A DNA stretch of 32,795 bases from Blastococcus sp. CT_GayMR20 (GCF_004570345.1 NZ_SPQM01000050.1:1-32795), one strand, 5' to 3'; positions 23,773 through 32,058 are shown, counted from the stretch's first letter. Notes: generated from the sequence alone by a model not told the origin. Made by a program: numbers and translations.

Positions 23773-23855
23773 CGCCCGCCGGGGAGGTGACGCGCCGTTC
23801 GCCGGCTCGGAGTTCCGGCCTGGACACCGGGACGCCGCCGCGCGACGCTTCGCCC

Positions 23856-24023
23856 ATGACCGAGAGCCCCTACGCGATCCCCGAGGACGAGCTGGTCACG
23901 AGCGCCCGTGTGCCCATCGCCGAGCAGGTGGAGGTGCAGTCCGAGCCCCGTCCTGATTCCGGCGGCTGGACCGGTCCGAACCCCCTCGGCGACGGCATGG
24001 GTGGCGACGCGGACGGCGAATGA
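23856..24023 (+). CDS. Small acidic hypothetical protein
   Basis: A 55-residue acidic protein starting MTESPYAIPEDELVTSARVP and ending in a Gly/Asp-rich tail. No membrane segment and no motif. Codon third positions are strongly G/C, which supports it. There is no ribosome-binding site, but GACGCT (nAnnnT, 23844-23849) lies six bases before the ATG, as in other leaderless starts here. It converges on the membrane protein gene, with one base between the stops. I recognise no family. Confidence 0.5.
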   Translation: MTESPYAIPEDELVTSARVPIAEQVEVQSEPRPDSGGWTGPNPLGDGMGGDADGE

Positions 24024-24024
24024 C

Positions 24025-24870
24025 TCACCGGGGGAGTGGCGCCGCCCCGATCGGCACCGGACGGGTCGTCACCCGGGCCACGAGCGCCGCACCCACCGAC
24101 AGCGCGCCGAGCAGGAACCCGCCGAACCACACCCAGGTCGCGACGGCCTCGACGGGGAACAACTCGGTGTACGCAAGCGAGACGGCCAACGTGCCGGCCT
24201 CCAGGACGAACAGTGCCGGGAGCAGCACCCCGACGTCCGGCCACACCCGGCGGTCGGCATAGGCACCCGCGCAGAACGCGACCGTGAGGAAGGGGCTGCT
24301 GTAGGCCTGGACGACGCCCGACGTGACGGGCCAGGGCCACGCGTCCACCATCAGGTCGGGCATCAGGAACATGAGCAGCCCGAGGACGCCGAACACCAGG
24401 GCGTGCGCGAGGAGCACCCCACGGACCCAGCCCACGGTCGCGACCTCGGAGTGCTCCGGCTCCCGGCGCCCGCGCCTGGTCCACAGGAATGCCAGCGCCA
24501 CCAGCGGATAGACCACGTACGAGGCGGTCCAGACCCAGACCGGCACCAGCGTGAAGTCGAACGCCTCGAGGTTGCGGACCGTCACCAGGAACAGGACACC
24601 GGTGAAGATCGCGATGCCGCCCATCGCCGGCCGGACCGACCTGGCCCGGCGAGCGAGGAGGGCGGTGAACAGGAAGACCGCACCGAACAGGTAGAGCGTG
24701 GCGACGAACCGCGCATGCAGAGGTGGCAGTTCCGCCCAGGTGAAGGCCGCGTCCATGCGTTCGGGCGCCAGGTAGCCGAGCACCGCGACGAAGGTCGCGG
24801 CCAGACAGACGACTCCGTAGAAGACCCGCTCCGGAGTCGGGATCCCCGAGGTACGTGCCGCGTTCGTCAT
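24025..24870 (-). CDS. Multi-pass membrane protein, function unknown
   Basis: A 281-residue protein with about eight hydrophobic segments (for example VFYGVVCLAATFVAVLGYL near 16-34, ATLYLFGAVFLFTALLA near 57-73, GGIAIFTGVLFLVTV near 84-98, and LLAHALVFGVLGLLMFL near 153-169). I see no transporter signature or catalytic motif, so no function is given. The ATG has AAGGGA at a fair distance upstream and TAGCCT (minus strand 24898-24893) as a possible -10 with a leader of about 16 bases. It stands alone, with a 92-bp gap to the small membrane protein gene upstream. Confidence 0.75.
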   Translation of the reverse strand: MTNAARTSGIPTPERVFYGVVCLAATFVAVLGYLAPERMDAAFTWAELPPLHARFVATLYLFGAVFLFTALLARRARSVRPAMGGIAIFTGVLFLVTVRNLEAFDFTLVPVWVWTASYVVYPLVALAFLWTRRGRREPEHSEVATVGWVRGVLLAHALVFGVLGLLMFLMPDLMVDAWPWPVTSGVVQAYSSPFLTVAFCAGAYADRRVWPDVGVLLPALFVLEAGTLAVSLAYTELFPVEAVATWVWFGGFLLGALSVGAALVARVTTRPVPIGAAPLPR

Positions 24871-24962
24871 GGCGTCGTCCCTTCGCCACGAGAGGCTAGC
24901 GCCGACGCGGCGCGACCGGTGGGTCCTCGATCGTCGCGGAACCGCGGGCCAGACCTACGGGC

Positions 24963-25130
24963 TCAGCGACGGCCCGGGATCTCGGCGTGCCGCTTGTTCC
25001 AGCCGAGCGCGGCCGTGACGACGAAGAACAGGACGCCGACGACGGCCAGCCAGAACAGCCCCTTCACCACCGCGCCGATGACGGTGATGACCAGCCAGAC
25101 GACGAGCAGCAGACCGAGTAGGCGCAGCAC
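24963..25130 (-). CDS. Small hydrophobic membrane protein
   Basis: A 55-residue protein, almost wholly hydrophobic up to residue 45 (LRLLGLLLVVWLVITVIGAVV, then LFWLAVVGVLFFVVTAALG), with a basic tail NKRHAEIPGRR. Two membrane helices with a short turn at VVKG are likely, tail inside. The GTG at 25130 is chosen because GGAGG stands four bases before it; an ATG at 25142 (adding MEVP) contains that ribosome-binding site in its own codons and is less likely. TAGGCT (25170-25165 on the minus strand) may be the -10. Proteins of this type are common in actinomycetes and have no assigned role that I know. Confidence 0.65.
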   Translation of the reverse strand: MLRLLGLLLVVWLVITVIGAVVKGLFWLAVVGVLFFVVTAALGWNKRHAEIPGRR

Positions 25131-25266
25131 GGGGACCTCCATGCATCGACGGCTGGACACCTCCAGCCTAGGCCGCATCGACGCGCGGTCCAGCCCCTGA
25201 TGGCCCGTCCCTCGCGGTCGCGGGCCGCCTCGGTGACACAACGCGACCGGGTGAGGCGAAAGACCG

Positions 25267-25295
25267 TTGTGGCCCTGCAGCGCCGTCCCTACCGT
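25267..25295 (+). promoter_or_regulatory. Promoter of the lipoprotein/membrane protein operon
   Basis: TTGTGG (25267-25272) and TACCGT (25290-25295) are 17 bp apart. Transcription should begin near 25302, which excludes the in-frame ATG at 25298 and leaves a leader of about 95 bases before GTG 25397. Confidence 0.6.
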
Positions 25296-25396
25296 GGATG
25301 GGCACCGCACGTCGATGCCCCACCGCGGCAGCAGCCCCGCATCGCCGGTACCGACGCAACCGAGGTGGCCCGTTGCGCCTCAGAAGCGGGGTCACC

Positions 25397-26356
25397 GTGT
25401 CCCAGCTGCAAGGTCGTCCCACCGTCAGAGCCGACTGTGGCGGTTCCGTCGTCCGGGTGCTGCTCGCCCTGCTCTCGCTGATGGCCGCCCTGCTGCTGGC
25501 CGCCTGTGGCTCCTCATCGGGTGGTGGTTCGGACCCCTCGGAGGCGGCCGACCGCGAGACGTCGGCGGACGGCGGTACCGGCGGCGGTTCCTCGGGCGGC
25601 CGATCGCCGTCGGAAGGCTCGTCCGGCGAGAGCTCGGCGGATCAGGGGTCGCTCGAGACGGAGGCGGCCGAGGCGCCAGAACTCGAGGGAACCGGTCCCG
25701 AGGCGCCGGGCCAGGCGCAGGCCGCGCAGCCGTCGATCAACGTGGCCGGGATGCCGATCGGCGGCGGGAACGGAGCAGACGGCTCCGCCGAGCAGTGCGT
25801 CGACGTGAGCTTCCTCGGGGACGACCCGATCCCGCGAGGTGTCCGGATCACGATCACCGACGGCTCGGTGCACGACGTGAACGACGGCTCGCTGCTGAGC
25901 GATGTGGCCCGGCTCGGCGGCGGGTGCGGTGGGAACCCGTCCTGCAGAGGTTTCGTCTTCACCGCCGAGAACGACGAGGCCGGCGCCACGTGCGCCTTCC
26001 TCGTCACGGCAACGCGGCCGCCGGCCGCTGGGGACCCGAACTACGACGACCTGGCCGTGAGGCTCGTCGTCGGCGGCACCGTGACCTGCCCCGTCGGCGC
26101 GGACGCGCTGTGCGAGGACCTCAGGGGACGGCTGGAGGCGGAGGCCGATGACGATCCGCTCGGATTCAGCATCCCGGTCGCGAGGACGGAGCCGTCGACC
26201 GAGGAGGAGTCGACCGAGCAGGAGTCCACGGAGCAGGGGTCGACCGAGCAGGAGTCCACGGAGCAGGAGTCCACGGAGCAGGGGTCGACCGAGCAGGAGT
26301 CCACGGAGCAGGAGTCCACGGAGGACGAGTCGACCACCGACACCGGTCAGAACTGA
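25397..26356 (+). CDS. Lipoprotein with acidic linker, Cys-rich domain and ESTEQ repeat tail
   Basis: A 319-residue surface lipoprotein. The signal peptide ends in the lipobox LLAAC (Cys at 37). The mature protein has a long Ser/Gly/Glu linker (38-115), a compact domain (about 120-260) with five or more cysteines (QCVDVSFLG, GGGCGGNPSCRGFVF, ATCAFLV, VTCPVGADALCEDL) that may form disulfides, and a tail of nine ESTEQ-type pentapeptides. No family is recognised. The start is uncertain: GTG 25397 lacks a strong ribosome-binding site; GTG 25456 would still leave a minimal signal peptide. It is followed after five bases by a membrane protein gene, so the two are probably one operon. Confidence 0.75.
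   Translation: MSQLQGRPTVRADCGGSVVRVLLALLSLMAALLLAACGSSSGGGSDPSEAADRETSADGGTGGGSSGGRSPSEGSSGESSADQGSLETEAAEAPELEGTGPEAPGQAQAAQPSINVAGMPIGGGNGADGSAEQCVDVSFLGDDPIPRGVRITITDGSVHDVNDGSLLSDVARLGGGCGGNPSCRGFVFTAENDEAGATCAFLVTATRPPAAGDPNYDDLAVRLVVGGTVTCPVGADALCEDLRGRLEAEADDDPLGFSIPVARTEPSTEEESTEQESTEQGSTEQESTEQESTEQGSTEQESTEQESTEDESTTDTGQN
26195..26329 (+). repeat. In-frame 15-bp tandem repeat (nine STEQE-type units)
   Basis: Nine 15-bp units code for STE(Q/E/D)(E/G). A larger period of 45 bp is visible: 26237-26278 and 26282-26323 are identical, including the alternating TCG-ACC and TCC-ACG codons, which points to a recent duplication of three units. Such repeats change length easily. Confidence 0.9.
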
Positions 26357-26361
26357 CCGCG

Positions 26362-27285
26362 ATGGCGGAGGAGCCTTCGACCCTGAGCCGGGTGGGCAGC
26401 TTCGTCAGTTCCGCCGCCTCCGTCGTGGCGCCGATCAGCGTGCTGACCGCGCTGCTCTTCTACTTCGGCTACGCCTCCTCGCGTGCCCAGTACGAGTACT
26501 TCGGCATCGACGTCGACACCATCGGCCTGAGCACCCAGGACTACGTCATGCGCAGCCCGCAGTCGCTGCTCACGCCGCTGCTCGGCCTGCTGCTGCTCGG
26601 CGTCGTGGGGGCGACGGTCCACGAGTTCGTCCGGCGGCGGGTCTCCGCGGCCCGGCTCATCTCCAGCGGCCCCGACGAGGAGGCGGCCGGGGGTGCGCGA
26701 CGGCGGCTGGCGCGCACCCGCCGCATGGCGCACGTCGTCATCTGGGCCGGCTGGACGCTGCTGGCCGCCGGCGTGCTGCTCGTGATGACGTACACGGCCC
26801 TGCAGGACTGGGACTTCTACGCGCTGGTGACGCCGGTGTGCCTGGGAGTGGGCGCCGCCCTCGCCCTCTACGGGCGGGGCGTCGTCCGGTTGGTCGACCA
26901 CGAGGACCGGTCCCGGCGCCCCGCGACGATCCCGCTCGCCCTCGTCCTGGCCACGAGCGTCTTCTGGGCGACGGCGACGCTGGCGGAGTTCTCCGGCAGG
27001 GGGACGGCGCGCGACGCGGCGACGCACATGGAGCGCTTCCCGAGCGTCATCCTCGACACCAAGGAACGCCTGCACCTGACCTCGCCGGGCATCAAGGAGA
27101 GCGTGCTGCCGTCGTTCCCGGGGCAGACCTTCCTGTACCGCTACCGCGGCCTCCACCTGCTCATCGAGGGGGGTGACCGCCTCTTCCTCGTGCCGTCGGA
27201 GTGGTCGGCGAGCAACTCGACCCTGGTCGTCGAGATGGACGGGTCGGTGCGCCTGCAGTTCCGGTTCGTGAACTCGCCGCCCTGA
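26362..27285 (+). CDS. Membrane protein with a C-terminal soluble domain, function unknown
   Basis: A 307-residue protein with about five hydrophobic segments (roughly 20-38, 68-87, 122-143, 150-167, 190-207), an Arg-rich cytoplasmic loop (90-121; FVRRRVSAARLISS) and a soluble C-terminal part (210-307) containing FLYRYRGLHLLIEGGDRLFLVP. The early GYASSRAQYEYFGIDVDTIGL segment recurs in actinobacterial membrane proteins of unknown role. I do not recognise a named family. It begins five bases after the lipoprotein stop, with no ribosome-binding site of its own, so translation is probably coupled or from run-through ribosomes. Confidence 0.75.
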   Translation: MAEEPSTLSRVGSFVSSAASVVAPISVLTALLFYFGYASSRAQYEYFGIDVDTIGLSTQDYVMRSPQSLLTPLLGLLLLGVVGATVHEFVRRRVSAARLISSGPDEEAAGGARRRLARTRRMAHVVIWAGWTLLAAGVLLVMTYTALQDWDFYALVTPVCLGVGAALALYGRGVVRLVDHEDRSRRPATIPLALVLATSVFWATATLAEFSGRGTARDAATHMERFPSVILDTKERLHLTSPGIKESVLPSFPGQTFLYRYRGLHLLIEGGDRLFLVPSEWSASNSTLVVEMDGSVRLQFRFVNSPP

Positions 27286-27332
27286 GCCGCCCGCTTGTGC
27301 GTCGAGGTCACCCACCAGGAACGATGCCGTGC

Positions 27333-28364
27333 ATGGCCTTCCGCGCAGCCGACGACCGCTACGACTCCATGACCTACCGGCGCACCGGTCGCAGCGGGCT
27401 GGACCTGCCCGCGATCAGCCTCGGCCTGTGGCACAACTTCGGCGACGACGTCCCCTTCGACCGGCAGCGGGCGATCCTGCGCCGGGCCTTCGACCTGGGC
27501 ATCACGCACTTCGACCTGGCCAACAACTACGGCCCGCCCTACGGGTCGGCCGAGACCAACTTCGGCCGGCACATGGCCGACGACTTCGCGCCCTACCGCG
27601 ACGAGCTGGTCATCTCCACGAAGGCGGGCTACGACATGTGGCCCGGCCCGTACGGCCAGGGCGGCGGGGGCCGCAAGTACATGCTCGCCAGCCTCGACCA
27701 GTCGCTCACGCGGATGCGCCTGGACCACGTCGACATCTTCTACAGCCACCGTCCGGACCCGACGACGCCGCTCGAGGAGACGATGGGGGCGCTGGACTCC
27801 GCCGTCCGGGCCGGGAAGGCGGTCTACGCCGGCATCTCCTCCTACTCGCCGCAGGACACGGCGAAGGCCGCGGCGATCCTGACCGACCTCGGGACGCCGC
27901 TGCTCATCCACCAGCCGTCCTACTCGATGCTCAACCGCTGGATCGAGAACGAGGGCCTGCTCGACACCCTCGAGGAGGTCGGCGCCGGCTGCATCGCCTT
28001 CTCGCCGCTCGCCCAGGGCATGCTCACGAACAAGTACCTCAACGGCGTCCCGGAGGGGTCCCGCGCGAGCCAGGACAAGTCGCTGTCGACCGAGCTCCTC
28101 AGCGAGGAGGCCCTGGGCCGCATCCGCACGCTCAACGACATCGCGCAGAACCGGGGTCAGAGCCTGGCCCAGATGGCCCTGGCCTGGGCGCTGCGCGACC
28201 CGCGGGTGACGACCGTGCTCGTCGGGGCGAGCAGCGTCACCCAGCTCGAGCAGAACGTCGGAGCACTGGGCAATCTCGCGTTCAACGACGACGAGCTGTG
28301 GTCGATCGACGAGTACGCCGTCGACAGCGGTATCGACCTCTGGGAGGGGCCCCGCACCGCGTGA
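27333..28364 (+). CDS. Aldo/keto reductase, L-glyceraldehyde 3-phosphate reductase (YghZ) type
   Basis: An NADPH-dependent reductase of 343 residues. The catalytic tetrad is D61 (THFDLANNYG), Y66, K97 (ISTKAGY) and H139 (FYSHRPD). The opening AADDRYDSMTYRRTGRSGL and SLGLWHNFG match the YghZ/KCAB-like group (AKR14), which reduces L-glyceraldehyde 3-phosphate and methylglyoxal. The insert MWPGPYGQGGGGRKYML is also typical. ATG 27333 is chosen from the family N-terminus; ATG 27324 is nine bases upstream with a close AGGA. The stop overlaps the glycerate kinase GTG by four bases, so the pair is co-translated and may handle triose-type by-products together. Confidence 0.93.
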   Translation: MAFRAADDRYDSMTYRRTGRSGLDLPAISLGLWHNFGDDVPFDRQRAILRRAFDLGITHFDLANNYGPPYGSAETNFGRHMADDFAPYRDELVISTKAGYDMWPGPYGQGGGGRKYMLASLDQSLTRMRLDHVDIFYSHRPDPTTPLEETMGALDSAVRAGKAVYAGISSYSPQDTAKAAAILTDLGTPLLIHQPSYSMLNRWIENEGLLDTLEEVGAGCIAFSPLAQGMLTNKYLNGVPEGSRASQDKSLSTELLSEEALGRIRTLNDIAQNRGQSLAQMALAWALRDPRVTTVLVGASSVTQLEQNVGALGNLAFNDDELWSIDEYAVDSGIDLWEGPRTA

Positions 28365-29536
28365 CCGGGGATCGCCCCTTCCCGCTGGTCGTGGTCGCCC
28401 CCGACACGTTCAAGGGGTCCCTGACCGCTGCCGAGGCCGCCGCCGCCCTGGCCCGTGGCCTGCGGCGCCGACTGCCCGGCGTGCGCGTCGTCGAGCACCC
28501 GATCGCCGACGGCGGCGAGGGCTCGGTGGAGATGGTCCTCCGGCACGGGTTCCGACCGGTGTCGTGCGAGGTCCACGGCCCCACGGGCGAGCCCGTCGCG
28601 GCGACGTACGCGCTGCTCGGGGACACCGCGCTCGTCGAGATGGCCGAGGCGGCGGGCCTCGGGCTGCTTCCCGAGGGAGGTCCGGACGACCGCACCGCCC
28701 GGACGGCGTCCACCTACGGGGTCGGTGAACTCGTGCGCGACGCGCTGGACAAGGGGGCTCGCCGGATCGTGCTCGCCGTCGGTGGCAGCGCCACGACGGA
28801 CGGCGGCGCCGGCATGGCGGCGGCCCTCGGCGCACGCACGTGGACGGCATCCGGGCCGGTGCGGCCGGTGGGCGGAGCCCACCTGATCGACGTCGAACGC
28901 CTCGACGTCGACGGCCTGGACGCCCGGCTCCCGGACGCCGCCGTGGTCGTGGCGTGCGACGTCGACAATCCGTTGACCGGTCCGTCGGGCGCTGCCGCCG
29001 TGTACGGCCCGCAGAAGGGTGCGACCGCGGAGACCGTCGCGCTGCTGGACCGGGCGCTGAACCACTGGGCGGACCTCGTGACCGCATCCACGGGCCGCGA
29101 TCTGCGCGGCCTCCCCGGGGCGGGCGCCGCGGGCGGCCTCGGGTTCGGGGCCGCGTCCCTCCTGGGGGCCGAGGTGCGCTCCGGCATCGACACGCTGCTC
29201 GAGCTCAGCGGCTTCGCGCGCACGGTCGCCGGCGCCGACCTGGTGATCGTGGGAGAGGGTTCCCTGGACGAGCAGAGCCTCCACGGCAAGGGGCCGATCG
29301 GTGTGGCCACCGCTGCGGCACGGGCCGGCGCCCGCGTCGTCGCCGTCGCCGGGCGCAGCACCGTGCCCCTCGACCGGCTGCGCGCGGTCGGGATCGACGA
29401 CGTCCACACCCTCAGCGAGCTCGAGCCCGATACCGGGCGCAGCATGCGGCAGGCCGCGGACCTGCTCGAGACCATCGCCGAACGGATCGCAGCCGCATGG
29501 CTGCGCGACGGGACCGAGCGGCCCCCGGCACCCTGA
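28361..29536 (+). CDS. Glycerate kinase (GarK/GlxK family)
   Basis: Phosphorylates D-glycerate with ATP to 2- or 3-phosphoglycerate. The protein has 391 residues, normal for glycerate kinase type 1. Landmarks: VVAPDTFKGSLTAAEAA (10-26), PIADGGEGSVEM (47-58), EMAEAAGLGLLP, RIVLAVGGSATTDGGAGMA (about 140-158), and GEGSLDEQSLHGKGPIGVA near 305-323. GTG 28361 forms a GTGA overlap with the aldo/keto reductase stop. The last residues (after IAAAWLRDG) are a short Pro-rich tail. The gene ends the operon; a weak hairpin lies downstream. Confidence 0.94.
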   Translation: MTGDRPFPLVVVAPDTFKGSLTAAEAAAALARGLRRRLPGVRVVEHPIADGGEGSVEMVLRHGFRPVSCEVHGPTGEPVAATYALLGDTALVEMAEAAGLGLLPEGGPDDRTARTASTYGVGELVRDALDKGARRIVLAVGGSATTDGGAGMAAALGARTWTASGPVRPVGGAHLIDVERLDVDGLDARLPDAAVVVACDVDNPLTGPSGAAAVYGPQKGATAETVALLDRALNHWADLVTASTGRDLRGLPGAGAAGGLGFGAASLLGAEVRSGIDTLLELSGFARTVAGADLVIVGEGSLDEQSLHGKGPIGVATAAARAGARVVAVAGRSTVPLDRLRAVGIDDVHTLSELEPDTGRSMRQAADLLETIAERIAAAWLRDGTERPPAP

Positions 29537-29550
29537 CCGACGAGGCCGGA

Positions 29551-29576
29551 TCCGGCGGTTGCCGGGGGTCGCCGGA
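29551..29576 (+). terminator. Weak hairpin after the glycerate kinase gene
   Basis: TCCGGCG and CGCCGGA form a 7-bp stem with a 12-base loop, 15 bases after the stop. Weak and without a T-run. Confidence 0.35.
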
Positions 29577-29617
29577 CGGGCGAGGGTGTGAGTCCGGCGG
29601 CAACCAGGAGGACGGCG

Positions 29618-30913
29618 ATGCGCGCAGACGAGATCCGGGACACCTCGAAGCTGGCACGGCTGACCCTGCGGGGCAGCACGAGCCGCATCCACGAGGTGCA
29701 CCGGGGCATCGCCGACCGGGCGTTCCGGGCGGTGGGACCGGCCGGCCGGCCGGTCCAGGCCGTCCACGACGCGATCGCCGACCTGAGCTACTCCGGTGTG
29801 CGGCTCGCCCTCGGTGCGGGCGCCCGGGTCGCCGGTGAGGCCGCAGCCCTGAAGGCCAGCGGCCGCGCCCTCGACGGCGAGCCGGCCGGCCGGGTGGCGC
29901 AGGCGATCCTCAACGGCGCACACGGCGACCTGGTCCGGCGCGAGGCGCCGTCCCTGGCCCTCGACATGACCGTCCGGGTGGCCGGGCGCGCGGTGCCCGC
30001 CGAGCCGGCGGCCCTGCGCGCGGCGTTCCCCGGCGCGACCGGCCGGATCGCGGTCTTCCTCCACGGTCTCACCGAGACCGAGGTCTCCTGGTGCTACGGC
30101 GCGGAGCGGCGCGGAACACCCGGCCTCACCTACGGCACCCAGCTGCAGGAGGACCTCGGGCTCACGCCGGTCCACCTGCGCTACAACACCGGCCTGCACA
30201 TCTCGGAGAACGGCCGGGCGCTCGACGCGCTGCTGGCCGCGCTGGTCGACGCCTGGCCGCACGAGGTGCAGGACGTCGTCCTGATCGGGCACTCGATGGG
30301 CGGCCTGGTCGCCCGCAGCGCGCTGCACCAGGCCGGGGGCGGGACGGCGGAGGCGCACGCCTGGACGCACCTCGTCCGCGACACCGTCACCCTCGGCTCG
30401 CCGCACCTCGGCGCACCGCTCGAGCGCGGCGTCCACCGCCTGACCGCCCAGCTGGCGCGGCTGCCCGAGACCCGGCCGCTGGCCCGGCTGCTGGCCCTGC
30501 GCAGCGTCGGCATCAAGGACCTCCGTCACGGCACTCTCGTCGAGGCGGACTGGACCGACCGGGACCTCGACGCGCTCGATCGTGGGCCGCACACCCACGT
30601 GCCGCTGCACGACGGCGCCCGGCACTTCGTCGTCCTCGCGACCCTGACCCGGGACCCGTCGGCGCGCGCGGCCGACCTGCTCGGCGACCTGCTGGTCCCA
30701 CCGCGCAGTGCCAGCGGCGACACGGGGGACGACGACCGGCTGGCCTTCCCGCCCGATCACGTGCACCGCCTCGGGGGTCTGCACCACTTCGACCTGCTCA
30801 ACCACCCGCGCGTCTACGAGCAGATCCGCAGCTGGCTGGTCGACCGGCCCGAGGGGCCCCGCCCGGCCGCTCCGGACGGTTCGGGAACGGATCCGTCCGC
30901 GCGCAGGTCGTGA
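29618..30913 (+). CDS. Alpha/beta hydrolase (esterase or lipase-like)
   Basis: A 431-residue protein with an alpha/beta hydrolase core. The nucleophile elbow is G-H-S226-M-G-G, the oxyanion segment is VFLHGLTETEVSW (146-158), and a late H in GGLHHFDLLNHP (near 390-402) may be the catalytic His. The first 125 residues are Ala/Arg-rich and helical (IADRAFRAVG, LALGAGARVAGEAAAL), not part of the core, and may bind lipid or membrane. No signal peptide is seen. ATG 29618 has a perfect AGGAGG six bases upstream; an in-frame GTG at 29588 is rejected. PGAP1-like and lipase class relatives share the core, so the substrate cannot be named. An acyltransferase gene follows. Confidence 0.85.
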   Translation: MRADEIRDTSKLARLTLRGSTSRIHEVHRGIADRAFRAVGPAGRPVQAVHDAIADLSYSGVRLALGAGARVAGEAAALKASGRALDGEPAGRVAQAILNGAHGDLVRREAPSLALDMTVRVAGRAVPAEPAALRAAFPGATGRIAVFLHGLTETEVSWCYGAERRGTPGLTYGTQLQEDLGLTPVHLRYNTGLHISENGRALDALLAALVDAWPHEVQDVVLIGHSMGGLVARSALHQAGGGTAEAHAWTHLVRDTVTLGSPHLGAPLERGVHRLTAQLARLPETRPLARLLALRSVGIKDLRHGTLVEADWTDRDLDALDRGPHTHVPLHDGARHFVVLATLTRDPSARAADLLGDLLVPPRSASGDTGDDDRLAFPPDHVHRLGGLHHFDLLNHPRVYEQIRSWLVDRPEGPRPAAPDGSGTDPSARRS

Positions 30914-30959
30914 CCTGCGGCGATCCTCTGCGTTGATCATTGCGGAGGAAGGAGGTCAC

Positions 30960-31838
30960 GTGTCCGACGGCGCCGAGCAGGAGCAGAACCTGATCCAGCG
31001 GATCATCAACTGGCGCGTGGGTGCGGCCATGGAGCCGCAGCCGCCGAACGAGACGGTGATGAAGCTGCAGCAGCCCCTCGTCGATCTGGTGGAGAAGTAC
31101 TACTTCCGGGTCGAGGTCGACGGGTGGGAGCGGGTGCCCGACCGCACCTGCCTGGTCATCGGGGTGCACTCGGGCGGCGCGCTGACCATGGACGCCTGGT
31201 CGCTGGTCAACGCCTGGCAGAAGCACTTCGAGGGCAAGCGGTTCCTGCACGGGACGGCGCACGACGTCCTCATGGCCGCGCCCGGGCTCGGCGACTACTT
31301 CCGCGCCGTCGGCGTCATCGCCGCCAACCGGACGAGCGTCGGTGCGGCGCTGGCCCGGGGCGAGGACGTCGTCGTCTGGCCCGGCGGGGAGGTCGACGCG
31401 ATGCGCAGCTGGCGCAAGCGCGACGTCGCCACCCTGGGCGGGCGGAAGGGGTTCGTGAGGCAGGCGATCCGCTCCGGCGTGCCGATCCTGCCGGTGGCGA
31501 CCGTCGGCGGGCACGACACCGTCTTCGTCCTCTCCGAGGGCAAGTGGCTGGCCAACGCCCTCGACAAGGTCACCGGGCTGAAGAAGACGCTGCGCGGCGC
31601 GAACCTCCCGATCATCGCCGGCTTCCCCTTCCCGATCGCGATCGAGGTGCTGCCGGCGCACGTCCCGCTGCCGGCCAAGATCCGCACCGAACTGCTCGAC
31701 CCGATCGAGGTCGACGACGACCCCGACCGCGCCGACGACGACGCCTACGTGCAGAAGATCTACGACCAGGTGGCCGCGGACATCCAGGCCGGGATGGACC
31801 GGCTGGCGGCCAAGCGGACCCTGCCGGTCCTGGGCTGA
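30960..31838 (+). CDS. Lysophospholipid acyltransferase family protein (MGAT-like)
   Basis: A 292-residue acyltransferase. The active-site block is VIGV-H70-SGG-ALTM-D78, a variant with HSGG, and VVVWPGGEVDAMRSW (137-151) with GRKGFVRQAI gives the second block; these features fit the LPLAT MGAT-like group, related to DGAT2. It probably acylates a glycerolipid or other alcohol at the membrane face; the exact acceptor is unknown. The GTG at 30960 is preceded by AAGGAGG. No membrane helix is obvious, though the stretch near GFPFPIAIEVLPAHVPL resembles hydrophobic surface. DUF4177 and DUF4334 genes follow at 10 bp and by overlap, forming one operon. Confidence 0.85.
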   Translation: MSDGAEQEQNLIQRIINWRVGAAMEPQPPNETVMKLQQPLVDLVEKYYFRVEVDGWERVPDRTCLVIGVHSGGALTMDAWSLVNAWQKHFEGKRFLHGTAHDVLMAAPGLGDYFRAVGVIAANRTSVGAALARGEDVVVWPGGEVDAMRSWRKRDVATLGGRKGFVRQAIRSGVPILPVATVGGHDTVFVLSEGKWLANALDKVTGLKKTLRGANLPIIAGFPFPIAIEVLPAHVPLPAKIRTELLDPIEVDDDPDRADDDAYVQKIYDQVAADIQAGMDRLAAKRTLPVLG

Positions 31839-31848
31839 GGGAGGGCTG

Positions 31849-32058
31849 ATGGCGACGCGTTACCAGTACAAGGTCGAGGAGCTCCGCGAGGGGATGATCG
31901 GCGGGAAGATGTCCGGCGGAAAGCTGGAGAAGGTCCTCAACGAGCACGCCCGGGAGGGCTGGCAGCTCAAGGCGATCACCTCGGTGGAGGTGAAGGGCCG
32001 GATCGGCCCGGGCGGGGTCGAGGGTGTCCTGATCACCTTCGAGCGTCCGGTCCCGTGA
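31849..32058 (+). CDS. DUF4177 domain protein
   Basis: A 69-residue protein: YQYKVEELREGMIGGKMSG, then LEKVLNEHAREGWQLKAITS, VEGVLITFERP. The pattern LNEHAREGWQL and the closing strand that ends in FERP are typical of DUF4177, small alpha/beta proteins of unknown role. The ATG has GAGGGAGGG upstream. It starts ten bases after the acyltransferase stop and its own stop overlaps the next GTG (GTGA), so the three genes are co-translated. Confidence 0.88.
   Translation: MATRYQYKVEELREGMIGGKMSGGKLEKVLNEHAREGWQLKAITSVEVKGRIGPGGVEGVLITFERPVP

Noticed and set aside
25298..25396. Longer lipoprotein starting at ATG 25298
   Set aside because: That ATG is only two bases after the -10 hexamer TACCGT, so the transcript should begin downstream of it; the added residues are Arg-rich and would spoil the signal peptide.
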